A stretch of 64,000 bases of DNA from Gallionella sp. (GTDB taxonomy: Bacteria; Pseudomonadota; Gammaproteobacteria; Burkholderiales; Gallionellaceae). Location: the NCBI GenBank assembly GCA_028687575.1, contig JAQTZW010000004.1, positions 124,001 through 188,000 of the forward strand. The letters are read 5' to 3'. A model generated the notes under the pieces. The model had not been told where the DNA came from. It did not search any database and was given only the letters and a program-made list of their open reading frames with translations. The translations under genes and the position numbers were made by a program. This document shows, one piece after another, positions 8,284-19,465 of this stretch. The first letter of the stretch is position 1. Every line of letters begins with the position of its first letter.

Positions 8284-10923
8284 TCACAGGGGCGGGGTGG
8301 AGTATAGCCAATTTTTCCGCATCAGCCACTTCTCGACTTCCACGGCGAACAGTACCACGCTGGATAGGGCAAAACAGGTCAGTAGTTCAGCGCCATCCAG
8401 CGGCTCGGTCTTGAATACGGCGTTGAGCGGCGGCAGGTAGAGGGTGGCCATCTGCAACAGAAAGGTGAAGATGACGGTGGCCGCCAGCGCCGGGTTGGAG
8501 AAAAATCCGATGGTGAACAACGACTCCTGCTCTGATCGAATAGCTACCACGTGTGCCAGTTGCGACAGGGTCAACACGGTGAACACCATGCTCTGCCAGT
8601 GCGATGAGCCGCTGTGTAGTGCCCAGGCTTGTACCAGCAAGCACATTCCCGCCATCAGCAATCCGACCCAGATCATGTGCTGCCACAGGCCGTGGGCGAA
8701 CATGCTCTCGCGGATAGGGCGCGGGGCGCGGCGCATGATGCCGCGTTCGGCCGGTTCTGCCGCCAGCGCTAGGCCCGGCAGGCCGTCCGTCACAAGGTTG
8801 ACCCACAGAATCTGGATCGGCAATAGCGGGATGGGCAGGCCAAGGAAGGGGGCGAGGAAGATGGTCCAGATCTCGGCTGAGTTGGTGGTGATGCCGTAGC
8901 GCAGGAATTTGCGGATGTTGTCATACAGGCGACGGCCATGGCGTACCGCATGCACGATGGTGGCGAAGTTGTCGTCCAGCAACACCATATGTGCGGTCTC
9001 TCGCGCCACATCGGTGCCGCCTTTGCCCATCGCGACACCGATGTTGGCGGCCTTCAGCGCGGGCGCATCGTTGACGCCGTCGCCGGTCATCGCCACCACC
9101 TCGCCCTTGTCCTGCAGGGCTTTCACGATCTTGATCTTCTGCGCCGGATCGACCCGCGCATACACACGCACACTTTCCACCTCGGTCTCGAACGCCTGCT
9201 GATCGAGTTGCGACAGTTCCGTGCCGGTCATGACGCGGTCGTCGTCGGTATGCAGGATGCCCAGCTCGCGCGCGATGGCACGCGCCGTGGCAGGATGGTC
9301 GCCGGTGATCATCACCGGCGTGATGCCCGCCGTGCGGCATTGCGTGACCGCATCCTTGACTTCGCCCCGAGGCGGATCGATCAGTCCGGCGAAGCCGAGG
9401 AAGGTCAGATCGCTTTCCTGTGCATCGTGATCCGTGCCGGTCGGCAGTTCCGGCCAGCGCCGACAGGCGAAGGCTAGCACGCGCAGGCCATCACTCGCCA
9501 TCGCCTCGGCATGTTGCAGCAGCCCGTCGCGGTCGAGGGAGAACTCACCGTCATGGCGCAAGGTATGGGTGCAGCGCGGCAGGAGACTTTCGGGTGAACC
9601 CTTGCAGTAGGCGATGAATTCACCATCGCAACGATGATAGGTGGTCATGCGCTTGCGCTCGGAATCGAACGGCAATTCGAACAGGCGCGGCATCTCACCC
9701 TCAAGCACGGTCTTGCTGTAGCCCGCCTGTTGCGCCGCATGCAGCAAAGCCGCCTCGGTCGGCTCACCCTGCGCCTTGTTGTGTTGGTCCAAATGCGCAT
9801 CACTGTTGAGGGCCATGGCGCGCAACAGCGATGCCCAGGGTTCGCCGTCGTGATGCCAGGTGCCCACCCGGGTGGCATCGGCGAACAGTGCTGTGACATG
9901 CATCTTGTTTTGCGTCAGGGTGCCGGTCTTGTCTGAGCAGATGAAGGTGACCGAGCCCAGCGTCTCCACCGCGGGCAGACGGCGGATCAGGGCGTGCTGC
10001 TTCACCATCTTGTGCGCGCCCAGCGCCAGCGAGATGGTGACCACGGCGGGCAGGGCGGAAGGGATCGCCGCGACCGCCAGACTGACCGCGGTCATGAACA
10101 TCAGCAGCAGCGGCTCGCCGCGCAGGATGCCGACCATGAACACCAGCACGCAGATCGCCAGCGCACCGATGGCCAGACGCTTGCCCAGTTCCGCCAGTCG
10201 GCGCTGCATCGGGGTGCGTGTCTCTGCGTTGTCGTCCAGCAGGGAGGCAATCTTGCCCAGCTCACTCTGCATGCCTGTCGCCACCACTAGGCCGCGCCCC
10301 CGCCCATAGGTGACGATAGTGCCCTTGTAGGCGAGACAGGTCTTGTCGCCCAGTGGCAACTCGCCCTGTTGCAGTGCGTGGGTCTGTTTCTCGATGGCGA
10401 CCGACTCGCCGGTCAGTGTCGATTCGTCGATACGCAAGCGCGCGGCCTCAAGTATGCGCAGGTCGGCGGGAACGATGTTGCCGGCTTCCAGCAGCACTAC
10501 ATCGCCCGGTACCAGTCCCGCTGCGCTGACCGCCTGCTTGTGGCCGTCGCGCAGCACCTGTGCGTTGGCTTCGGACATCCGCTTGAGCGCGGCCATCGCA
10601 CGCTCGGCGCGGTATTCCTGCACGAAGCCAATCACCGCGTTGAGGATGATGATGACGGCAATCGCGGCGGTGTCTGCCAGGTCGCCGACGAAGCCGGAGA
10701 CCAGTGCCGCAACGATCAGCACCACTATCATGAAATCGCTGAACTGGTCGAGCAGCATCAGCCACACGGCGCGGGGAGGCTTCTCCTTGAGGCTGTTAGG
10801 TCCGAAGCGCAGCAGGCGCTGGTCAGCCTGTGGCTGGCTGAGTCCGGATGCGGGGTCGCTTTCCAGTTGTCTGGCGACCTGTTCGGGGGTGAGGGCGTGC
10901 CAGTCGAATGTCTTATTATCCAT
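8284..10923 (-). CDS. P-type cation-transporting ATPase (P2, Ca2+-type)
   Basis: An 879-aa P-type ATPase with N-terminal cation-ATPase domain (LTPEQVARQLESDP...GLSQPQADQRL), actuator TGES near residue 170, phosphorylation motif DKTGTLTQNKM with Asp at about 328, and hinge TGDGVNDAPALKAA. About ten helices are present. TM4 contains AVAAIPSALPAVVT (PxxL-type ion site) and TM6 contains NLVTDGLPGLALA (NxxTD), as in SERCA/PMR1-like Ca2+ pumps. It probably exports Ca2+ or Mn2+. Specificity is inferred from the family. Its start overlaps the end of the CaCA exchanger gene by 8 bp, which supports a joint role in calcium handling. Confidence 0.9.
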   Translation of the reverse strand: MDNKTFDWHALTPEQVARQLESDPASGLSQPQADQRLLRFGPNSLKEKPPRAVWLMLLDQFSDFMIVVLIVAALVSGFVGDLADTAAIAVIIILNAVIGFVQEYRAERAMAALKRMSEANAQVLRDGHKQAVSAAGLVPGDVVLLEAGNIVPADLRILEAARLRIDESTLTGESVAIEKQTHALQQGELPLGDKTCLAYKGTIVTYGRGRGLVVATGMQSELGKIASLLDDNAETRTPMQRRLAELGKRLAIGALAICVLVFMVGILRGEPLLLMFMTAVSLAVAAIPSALPAVVTISLALGAHKMVKQHALIRRLPAVETLGSVTFICSDKTGTLTQNKMHVTALFADATRVGTWHHDGEPWASLLRAMALNSDAHLDQHNKAQGEPTEAALLHAAQQAGYSKTVLEGEMPRLFELPFDSERKRMTTYHRCDGEFIAYCKGSPESLLPRCTHTLRHDGEFSLDRDGLLQHAEAMASDGLRVLAFACRRWPELPTGTDHDAQESDLTFLGFAGLIDPPRGEVKDAVTQCRTAGITPVMITGDHPATARAIARELGILHTDDDRVMTGTELSQLDQQAFETEVESVRVYARVDPAQKIKIVKALQDKGEVVAMTGDGVNDAPALKAANIGVAMGKGGTDVARETAHMVLLDDNFATIVHAVRHGRRLYDNIRKFLRYGITTNSAEIWTIFLAPFLGLPIPLLPIQILWVNLVTDGLPGLALAAEPAERGIMRRAPRPIRESMFAHGLWQHMIWVGLLMAGMCLLVQAWALHSGSSHWQSMVFTVLTLSQLAHVVAIRSEQESLFTIGFFSNPALAATVIFTFLLQMATLYLPPLNAVFKTEPLDGAELLTCFALSSVVLFAVEVEKWLMRKNWLYSTPPL

Positions 10924-11917
10924 GGCTGAAATGTATCCAGGTGTTGAGTACGTACAACATGAACAGCCCCAGGCTGACCCAGGTCAGCCCCAGCACGATG
11001 CGCTTTTGCGGGCGGAAGACGAAGCCCACGGCCACCAGAGCGCTCATCATCACGGCGGTAAAGGCGGTCAGCGCGTGGCTGCTGCTGACATGCGCCAGCA
11101 GCGGACCGTGGGTGTAGCAGATGTCGTCCAGCGCCAGGATGACGATGTCGAACAAGTTGCTGCCCAGCAGGTTGGCAATGGCCATGTCCAGCGCGCCGAT
11201 GCGTACTGCGGAAATCGTCACGGCGATCTCGGGTGCAGAGGTGACACCCGCCACCAGCAGTGTGCCGACGAAGCTTTGTTCCCAGCCCATCATCACCGAC
11301 AGGTCCTTGGCGAGGTAGGGCAACCAGCTGCCGGCAGCCACTACGGCCAGCGCCGCCAGCGCGTAGCCGCGCACCGCAGTACGCAGCGTCACATCCGGGT
11401 AACGGTCGGCGGAGACCTCGGTGTATTCCGCCAGCGTGCGCTGCTCATAGCTGTAGATAGCGCGCATCGAGACCAGATAGACCACCACGATGAGCGGCGA
11501 ATACAGCCCGACATGGCCCAGCGCCGGACTCATGCCAGCCCGATCCAGCAGCAGGCTGAAGCCCGCAAAGGCGATCAGTATCGTGCCCAGCATCACCGAC
11601 AGGACATGCCCTTGCCCTGCGCGGCTGTACAGGGTTTCGCGCCGGTACAGCGCGTCCAGCACGATCAGGATGGCGAGGTTGAACACCGTGCTGCCCAGCG
11701 CGTCGCCCACGGCGATATCGGGGGCATCGGCAAAGGTGACCGCCGAGACACCGGTCACGAGCTCAGGCAGCGAGGTGGCGACGGAAAGCAGGATCAGCCC
11801 CACCCAGGAGGCGGACAGGCCCGATTTCTCGGCGATGACATCGCCGTAACGGGACAGGAAATAGCCTGCGTAAGCAATGACCAGCAGGCAACACATCAAC
11901 TCCAGCCAAAGCACCAT
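10916..11917 (-). CDS. Ca2+:cation antiporter (CaCA family, YrbG-like)
   Basis: A 333-aa membrane protein with two inverted alpha-repeats. The first is SVATSLPELVTGVSAV with GDALGSTVFNLAIL. The second is AGVTSAPEIAVTISAV with NLLGSNLFDIVILALDD. The paired (T/S)S-(L/A)PE and GS-xxFN/D motifs bind the exchanged ions in Na+/Ca2+ exchangers. The ATG at 11917 directly precedes the first helix and is taken as start. The frame upstream of it is G+C-rich and non-homologous. The 211 bp between this start and tpx hold no gene, and I see no clear terminator there. It is the first gene of the pump-channel-slyX string. Confidence 0.88.
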   Translation of the reverse strand: MVLWLELMCCLLVIAYAGYFLSRYGDVIAEKSGLSASWVGLILLSVATSLPELVTGVSAVTFADAPDIAVGDALGSTVFNLAILIVLDALYRRETLYSRAGQGHVLSVMLGTILIAFAGFSLLLDRAGMSPALGHVGLYSPLIVVVYLVSMRAIYSYEQRTLAEYTEVSADRYPDVTLRTAVRGYALAALAVVAAGSWLPYLAKDLSVMMGWEQSFVGTLLVAGVTSAPEIAVTISAVRIGALDMAIANLLGSNLFDIVILALDDICYTHGPLLAHVSSSHALTAFTAVMMSALVAVGFVFRPQKRIVLGLTWVSLGLFMLYVLNTWIHFSHG

Positions 11918-12128
11918 GATTGCACGGGTTCCAGTGTGTTTTTGCGGGACGGGCGCAAAGCCCGACAGCCCGATTGTACAGGCGCAGGCGGAACGGGTCG
12001 AATGGCGGAGGGAGAAAGGCTTGAGCAGTGCCAGGAGTTTTCTGGATGCCGGGTTTGCGGGGCATGGCCTGCGGCTGCCATTGCGGGGCTGGTTGCAGCC
12101 GAGCAATGGCAGGGTTACTGCTATGATT

Positions 12129-12665
12129 TTATTGACGTGCTTGCAACGCAGCGAGTGCGGAATCGTAATTGGGTTCGTGAGTGATGTCGCTTACCAGTTC
12201 GGCATGCAGGATGCGGTTTTGCTCATCAAGTACCAGCACGGCGCGAGCCGTCAGTCCCGCCAACGCCGTATCGGCAATCTTCACGCCATAATTGCGCATG
12301 AAGTCGCGACCGCGCATCAACGACAAAGTTACGACGTTTTCCAGTCCCTCGGCTACGCAAAAACGGCTCATCGCAAAGGGTAAATCAGCTGAAATCACCA
12401 GCACCACAGTATTGTCCAGAGTGCTGGCAGCCTGATTGAATTTGCGGGTGGAAGTCGCGCACACGGCAGTGTCCAGGCTGGGGACGATGTTCAGCACTTT
12501 ACGTTTTCCCGCAAAACTTTCCAGGGAGACGTCCGCGAGGTCCTTATTAACCAGTGTGAAGGCAGGCGCGATTTCCCCGGCAAGGGGGAAACTGCCGTGC
12601 AGTGTGACGGGTGCGCCATCCAGTTTGACGGCCACCCTATCGGATGTTTGCTTACTTTTGCTCAT
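12129..12665 (-). CDS. tpx: thiol peroxidase (atypical 2-Cys peroxiredoxin)
   Basis: A 178-aa Tpx that reduces hydroperoxides using thioredoxin. The peroxidatic Cys lies in [16 protein letters not shown] at about residue 66, and the resolving Cys in SRFCVAEG at about residue 100. This spacing is the atypical 2-Cys arrangement of Tpx. The N-terminal [17 protein letters not shown] block is also typical. The gene begins only 14 bp after the gcvP stop, so it is probably the last gene of the glycine-responsive gcv operon, which is an unusual operon partner. The product is expected in the cytoplasm or periplasm; no signal peptide is seen. Confidence 0.93.
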   Translation of the reverse strand: MSKSKQTSDRVAVKLDGAPVTLHGSFPLAGEIAPAFTLVNKDLADVSLESFAGKRKVLNIVPSLDTAVCATSTRKFNQAASTLDNTVVLVISADLPFAMSRFCVAEGLENVVTLSLMRGRDFMRNYGVKIADTALAGLTARAVLVLDEQNRILHAELVSDITHEPNYDSALAALQARQ

Positions 12666-12679
12666 GGTGATCCTTGTTG

Positions 12680-15532
<2,853 letters not shown>

Positions 15533-15535
15533 GGC

Positions 15536-15600
15536 GTGAAAAGTGAAAAGGGAAACGTGAAATGTGGGAAGGCTATGCGTTTCACATTTCACGTTTCACT
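15536..15600. repeat. palindromic repeat of the TTTCACGTTTCAC family, copy 1
   Basis: Between gcvH and gcvP, the left arm AAACGTGAAATGTG and right arm CACATTTCACGTTT form a perfect 14-bp inverted repeat. The same GTGAAACGTGAAATGTG units recur at 20939-20998 between gatA and gatC. It could form a hairpin in the gcv mRNA. No poly-U run follows, so it is not an obvious terminator. Confidence 0.75.
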
Positions 15601-15603
15601 GGG

Positions 15604-15993
15604 TTAATGGGCTTCGCTGTCTACTACGGCCTGATAGGCGGCGGCGTCTAGCAGAGCGTCCAGGTCGGCGGCGTTGGCGGGCTTCATGCGGAATATCCAC
15701 GCGCCGTAAGGGTCGCTGTTGATGGCTTCCGGGGAGCTGTCCAGATCGCCGTTGGCGGCGACCACTTCACCGGCGATCGGTGCGTACACGTCGGCGGCGG
15801 CCTTGACCGATTCCACCACGGCGCATTCTTCCTTGGCGTTCAGCTGGCGGCCCACTTCAGGCGCTTCGACGAATACCATGTCGCCCAGCAGTTCCTGTGC
15901 GTGCTGCGTGATGCCGATGCTGACTGTGCCGTCCGCTTCGGCTCTGACCCATTCGTGGGATTCGGTGTACTTCAGATTGCTTGGGTTGCTCAT
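15604..15993 (-). CDS. gcvH: glycine cleavage system H protein
   Basis: A 129-aa lipoyl carrier that shuttles the aminomethyl group between GcvP, GcvT and lipoamide dehydrogenase. The lipoylation lysine is in [15 protein letters not shown] at about residue 65. The start [14 protein letters not shown] and the end block [11 protein letters not shown] are diagnostic. Length is normal. It lies between gcvT and gcvP, as in many proteobacteria. The upstream gap to gcvT holds a REP-like double palindrome. Confidence 0.96.
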   Translation of the reverse strand: MSNPSNLKYTESHEWVRAEADGTVSIGITQHAQELLGDMVFVEAPEVGRQLNAKEECAVVESVKAAADVYAPIAGEVVAANGDLDSSPEAINSDPYGAWIFRMKPANAADLDALLDAAAYQAVVDSEAH

Positions 15994-16006
15994 GTTTTCT
16001 CCTAGT

Positions 16007-16084
16007 GTAGGTCGGGTTGCAACCCGACATAAAAATGTAAATCGTTCGGTTAAACCTATGGTGTCGGACTGAGGTCCGGCCTAC
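16007..16084. repeat. paired REP-like palindromes between gcvT and gcvH
   Basis: Two hairpins, TCGGGTTGCAACCCGA at the left and CGGACTGAGGTCCG at the right, are enclosed by GTAGG and CCTAC ends. The TAG of the right-hand GTAGG (minus strand) is the stop codon of gcvT. The GTAGG edges match those of the other REP-like elements in the window. Confidence 0.7.
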
Positions 16085-17169
16085 AAACTCACGACGGCTT
16101 TGCCGTTGCGCGCGAACGGATACTTCACCACCTGCGCGTTCAGCATCTTATCGCGAATGACGACTTGCACGGTGTCGCCGATGGTGACCGCTTTGGGTAC
16201 ACGTGCCAGCGCGATGGATTTTTCCAGTGTCGGCGAGAAGCTGCCGCTGGTGATCTCGCCGTCGCCATGCGGCGTGACCACTTTCTGGTGGCCGCGCAGC
16301 ACGCCGCGATCCAGCAGTACCAGCCCTGCCAGCTTGCTGGTCGGCGGATTGGCCAGCAGCGCGGCCTTGCCGATGAAGTCGCGTTCGCTGGCCAAGTCCA
16401 CCGTCCAGGCAAGTCCCGATTCCAGCGGGCCTACCGTTTCGTCCATGTCTTGTCCGTAGAGATTCATGCCGGCTTCCAGACGCAGCGTGTCGCGCGCGCC
16501 GAGGCCGATAGGCTTCACGCCCGCTTTGTTCAGCGCGTACCAGAACGCTTCCACTTTCTCCTTGGGCAGCATCACCTCGAAGCCGTCTTCGCCGGTGTAA
16601 CCGGTGCGGGCGACGAAATACTCGCCGCAGTCGGCAGCCTGGAAATTCACCAGATTGTCGGTGGCAGCGCGGGTTTGCGGCAGTACTTCCCAAACCTTGG
16701 CGCGGGCATTCGGGCCCTGGATGGCGACCATCGCCAGATCGTCGCGGGAAGTGATGGTCAAGTTGGGTGCATGCACAGCCGCCTGTTCCTTCATCCACGC
16801 GATGTCCTTGTCCGCCGTGCCGGCGTTGACCACGATGCGGAACCAGCTTTCAGTCATGAAATAGATGATGAGGTCGTCTATCACGCCGCCATCGGGGCGC
16901 AACATCGCGGAATACAGCGCCTTGCCGGGCATAGTGATCTTGTCGGCGTTGTTGGCCAGCAGATAGCGCAGAAAGGCGCGCACGCCATCGCCCTTGGCAT
17001 CCACCACGCGCATGTGGCAAACGTCGAACATGCCACAATCGTTGCGCACCTGATGGTGTTCATCTATTTGCGAGCCGTAGTTGACCGGCATGTCCCAGCC
17101 GCCGAAGTCCACCATTTTTGCGCCCATCGCGCGGTGTGCTGCATTCAAGGGAGTCGTTTTGAGAGTCAT
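16081..17169 (-). CDS. gcvT: glycine cleavage system aminomethyltransferase, T protein
   Basis: A 362-aa T protein that releases ammonia and makes 5,10-methylene-THF. Conserved blocks are the N-terminal [16 protein letters not shown], the folate-site region [49 protein letters not shown] and the C-terminal [20 protein letters not shown]. The start at 17169 is the ATG of MTLKTTPLN, 12 bp downstream of the U-tract of the riboswitch terminator. It is the first gene of gcvT-gcvH-gcvP-tpx and is controlled by the upstream tandem glycine riboswitch. Its stop codon lies within a REP-like palindrome. Confidence 0.96.
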   Translation of the reverse strand: MTLKTTPLNAAHRAMGAKMVDFGGWDMPVNYGSQIDEHHQVRNDCGMFDVCHMRVVDAKGDGVRAFLRYLLANNADKITMPGKALYSAMLRPDGGVIDDLIIYFMTESWFRIVVNAGTADKDIAWMKEQAAVHAPNLTITSRDDLAMVAIQGPNARAKVWEVLPQTRAATDNLVNFQAADCGEYFVARTGYTGEDGFEVMLPKEKVEAFWYALNKAGVKPIGLGARDTLRLEAGMNLYGQDMDETVGPLESGLAWTVDLASERDFIGKAALLANPPTSKLAGLVLLDRGVLRGHQKVVTPHGDGEITSGSFSPTLEKSIALARVPKAVTIGDTVQVVIRDKMLNAQVVKYPFARNGKAVVSL

Positions 17170-17180
17170 GTCTGCTTTCC

Positions 17181-17219
17181 AAAAATAAAAAAGGCGCAGC
17201 ACGAAAATCGTGCTGCGCC
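17181..17219 (-). terminator. intrinsic terminator of the glycine riboswitch expression platform
   Basis: On the minus strand a perfect 12-bp stem (GGCGCAGCACGA with TCGTGCTGCGCC, three-base loop) is followed by a run of U residues (17181-17192). It directly abuts the 3' end of aptamer 2, as expected for a transcriptional switch upstream of gcvT. Confidence 0.9.
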
Positions 17220-17470
17220 CCATCTGTCCTTGGTACCTGAGAGATTACGAATAAATTGCATCGTCCTTCCGGGCTTGACCCGGAATCCAGCGGTTTTATT
17301 TGACTGGATTCCCGCCTGCGCGGGAATGACAACTGGTTTTTCGTGTGCCCCTTCGGTGGCAGGCCGTGCCTGCGCTCTCCAGATTTGCCTGTGCCAATAG
17401 TTCCTTGTGCCTGAGCGGTTACGGGTGTTACGCCTTCGGCGGTGGTCTGTGACCACGCTCTCCCATTGGT
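17217..17470 (-). promoter_or_regulatory. tandem glycine riboswitch (two aptamers) controlling gcvTHP
   Basis: Read on the minus strand, aptamer 1 (about 17398-17470) shows GGGAGAGCG, ACCGCCGAAGGCGTAA and CCGCTCAGGCACAAGGAAC. Aptamer 2 (about 17217-17388) shows GGAGAGCGC, CACCGAAGGGGCACACG, then AATCTCTCAGGTACCAAGG and ACAGATGGGG. These are the conserved blocks of the glycine aptamer, in tandem with a short linker. Glycine binding normally turns gcv on by preventing the following terminator. That direction is known for the family and inferred here. Aptamer 2 is unusually long because a 68-bp palindromic repeat sits in its variable P3 arm. Confidence 0.93.
17263..17330. repeat. dispersed 68-bp palindromic repeat inserted in glycine aptamer 2
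   Basis: The element is bounded by GTC and GAC and made of two halves, each a hairpin: CTTCCGGGCTTGACCCGGAA and TTCCCGCCTGCGCGGGAA. The halves meet in CCAG...CTGG, so the whole can fold as a cruciform-like double hairpin. A second copy is at 42547-42613. It resembles the Neisseria dRS3-type repeat (ATTCCC...GGGAAT). Confidence 0.8.
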
Positions 17471-17583
17471 CTGAACGGCGGGCGGATTATGCGTGAAAGG
17501 CCGGAAACTGACAACGGCAATTTGTTGAACGAACCGCCCTGACAGGGCAGGGCCTGCCGGGGCGGTTTGGGTTGCATGGCAGC

Positions 17584-17916
17584 TCAGGCTGCGACAGCCT
17601 TGGGGTTGGGGCCGTATTCGTTGTCGCCGTCCTGGCTGTCGAGCAAAAGAAACACAAAATCGACGATAGGCAGCAATATCCACCAGCCGCTGCGGCCGAT
17701 GTCGTGCATGCGGCGGACGGCCACCGCGATGCTCGGAACCAGCACGGCAGCTTGGTACACGTTGACCAGCAGGTCGTGACCGCCGAGTGCAAGTTCAAGG
17801 ATGGCGAGTGCTACTCCGATGATGAAGTTGAACAGGAAGAACATCCAGTATTCCGTCCTGCGCGCGCGCCCTTCGAACACCGCATATTTCTTCAACACTT
17901 CCAGATACCAGTTCAT
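17584..17916 (-). CDS. DUF805 family inner-membrane protein
   Basis: A 110-aa DUF805 protein (YhaH/YhaI-like). The N-terminal block NWYLEVLKKYAVFEGRARR, with the F-x-GRA-R-R-x-E-Y-W motif, is the hallmark. Helices at about residues 25-45, 50-68 and 75-95 follow, with VRRMHDIGRSGWW between the last two. The C-terminus ends in YGPNP, also conserved. Function is unknown. It lies between the gcv riboswitch and gatB on the same strand. A perfect 13-bp GC hairpin at 17945-17981 separates it from gatB. Confidence 0.88.
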   Translation of the reverse strand: MNWYLEVLKKYAVFEGRARRTEYWMFFLFNFIIGVALAILELALGGHDLLVNVYQAAVLVPSIAVAVRRMHDIGRSGWWILLPIVDFVFLLLDSQDGDNEYGPNPKAVAA

Positions 17917-17944
17917 GCTCGACCCTCGTGGCCCTGAGTGGATG

Positions 17945-17981
17945 CGTCCGGCGGCGGCCAGGGCTTTACCGCCGCCGGACG
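17945..17981 (-). other. perfect 13-bp GC-rich hairpin downstream of gatB
   Basis: CGTCCGGCGGCGG (17945-17957) is perfectly complementary to CCGCCGCCGGACG (17969-17981) around an 11-base loop. It starts 5 bp beyond the gatB stop and lacks a U run. It may therefore attenuate transcription or stabilise the mRNA 3' end rather than act as a classical terminator. Confidence 0.7.
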
Positions 17982-17985
17982 GGAA

Positions 17986-19455
17986 TCAGCCTGCCAGTTT
18001 CTGCTTCAGCACCTCGTTCAACTGAGCCGGGTTGGCCTTGCCTTTGCTGGCCTTCATCGCCAGCCCGACGAAGAAGCCGAACAGCTTGTCCTTGCCGGAA
18101 CGGTACTCCGCCACCTTGTCAGCATTGGCGGCGATGATCTCGTCCACCAGCGCTTCGATCGCGCCGGAATCCGACACTTGCTTCAGGCCCTTGGCCTCGA
18201 TGATCGCGTCGGCGTCGCCGCCTTCCGCCCACAGTGCGCGGAACACTTCCTTGGCGCCGGAGTTGGAAATGGTGTTGTCGGCGATGCGCGCCAGCATGCC
18301 GCCCATCTGTTGCGGGTTGACCGGGCATTGCGTCATGTCCAGTCCGTCGCGGTTGAGCTGGGCGGACAGTTCGCCGGTCAGCCAGTTGGCGCACAGCTTG
18401 GCGCCGGCAGCGCCGACCGCGCCCACGCAGGTGTCGAAGTAGTCGGCCATCTCGCGCGAGCTGGTCAGCACGTTGGCATCATAGGCGGTCAGGCCGTATT
18501 CGCCGGTGTAACGGGCGCGGCGGGCTTCTGGTAGTTCCGGCAGGGTGGCGCGCACCTGTTCTTTCCATTCTTCGCTGATGTCCAGCGGCAACAGGTCTGG
18601 GTCGGGGAAATAGCGGTAGTCGTGCGCGTCTTCCTTGCTGCGCATGGCGCGCGTCTCGCCGCTGTCCGGGTTGAACAGGATGGTGGCTTGCTGCACCTTG
18701 CCGCCGCTCTCGATGGTGTCTATCTGCCACTGAACTTCGTAATCTATGGCTTGCTGCATGAACTTGAACGAGTTCAGGTTTTTGATCTCGCGGCGCGTGC
18801 CGAACGGCTCGCCGGGGCGGCGCACCGACACGTTCACGTCGCAGCGGAACGAGCCTTCCTGCATGTTGCCGTCGCAGATGCCTATCCATTTCACCAGCGT
18901 GTGCAGCGCCTTGGCATAAGCGATTGCTTCGGCGGCGGAGCGCATGTCCGGCTCGGACACGATCTCCAGCAGCGGCGTGCCGGCGCGATTGAGATCAATG
19001 CCGGTCATGCCTTGCGAACTGCCATGCACCGACTTGCCGGCATCTTCCTCCAGATGGGCGCGGGTGATGCGCACCACTTTTTCATAAGGCTTGAATCCTG
19101 AGCCTGTCGAAGGGCCGGACAGCGGCTCGACCTGTATGGTCAATGCACCCATGCCCACCACCGGCAGGTCGAACTGGCTGATCTGGTAGCCCTTGGGCAG
19201 GTCGGGGTAGAAATAATTCTTGCGCGCGAACACCGAGCGCGGCGCGATGTGCGCGCCGGTGGCGAGGCCGAACTTGATGGCGCGTTCCACCGCACCCTTG
19301 TTTAGCACCGGTAACACGCCGGGCAGCGCGATGCTCACCGCGTCGGCCTGCGTATTGGGTTCCGCGCCATAAGTGGTGGACGCGCCGGAGAAGATTTTGG
19401 TTTGGGTGGAAAGTTGCGCATGCACTTCCAGCCCGATGACGATTTCCCAAGTCAT
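17986..19455 (-). CDS. gatB: Asp-tRNA(Asn)/Glu-tRNA(Gln) amidotransferase subunit B
   Basis: A 489-aa GatB, the kinase/tRNA-binding subunit of GatCAB that amidates mischarged Glu-tRNA(Gln) and/or Asp-tRNA(Asn). Family blocks are [76 protein letters not shown] and [12 protein letters not shown], with a C-terminal YqeY-like tail. At about residues 109-120 the sequence [12 protein letters not shown] is encoded by a copy of the palindromic repeat CCTTCGACAGGCTCAGG. It appears to be an in-frame insertion relative to ordinary GatB proteins. The gene follows gatA with a 10-bp gap. Confidence 0.95.
   Translation of the reverse strand: MTWEIVIGLEVHAQLSTQTKIFSGASTTYGAEPNTQADAVSIALPGVLPVLNKGAVERAIKFGLATGAHIAPRSVFARKNYFYPDLPKGYQISQFDLPVVGMGALTIQVEPLSGPSTGSGFKPYEKVVRITRAHLEEDAGKSVHGSSQGMTGIDLNRAGTPLLEIVSEPDMRSAAEAIAYAKALHTLVKWIGICDGNMQEGSFRCDVNVSVRRPGEPFGTRREIKNLNSFKFMQQAIDYEVQWQIDTIESGGKVQQATILFNPDSGETRAMRSKEDAHDYRYFPDPDLLPLDISEEWKEQVRATLPELPEARRARYTGEYGLTAYDANVLTSSREMADYFDTCVGAVGAAGAKLCANWLTGELSAQLNRDGLDMTQCPVNPQQMGGMLARIADNTISNSGAKEVFRALWAEGGDADAIIEAKGLKQVSDSGAIEALVDEIIAANADKVAEYRSGKDKLFGFFVGLAMKASKGKANPAQLNEVLKQKLAG
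19097..19113. repeat. TTCGACAGGCTCAGG-type repeat within gatB
   Basis: The 17-bp core CCTGAGCCTGTCGAAGG is a sequence I know as a common dispersed intergenic repeat of environmental proteobacteria. Here it lies inside gatB in frame, encoding Pro-Ser-Thr-Gly-Ser-Gly on the minus strand. Flanking bases (ATTCAAGCC side and GGCCGGACAG side) may also belong to the insertion. Confidence 0.6.
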
Positions 19456-19465
19456 TTGCGTTTCC

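Noticed and set aside
10343..12184. 613-codon open frame antisense to the Ca2+ pump and exchanger genes
   Set aside because: Low-complexity Arg/Gln/His composition and no family features. It is a shadow of two clear membrane proteins.
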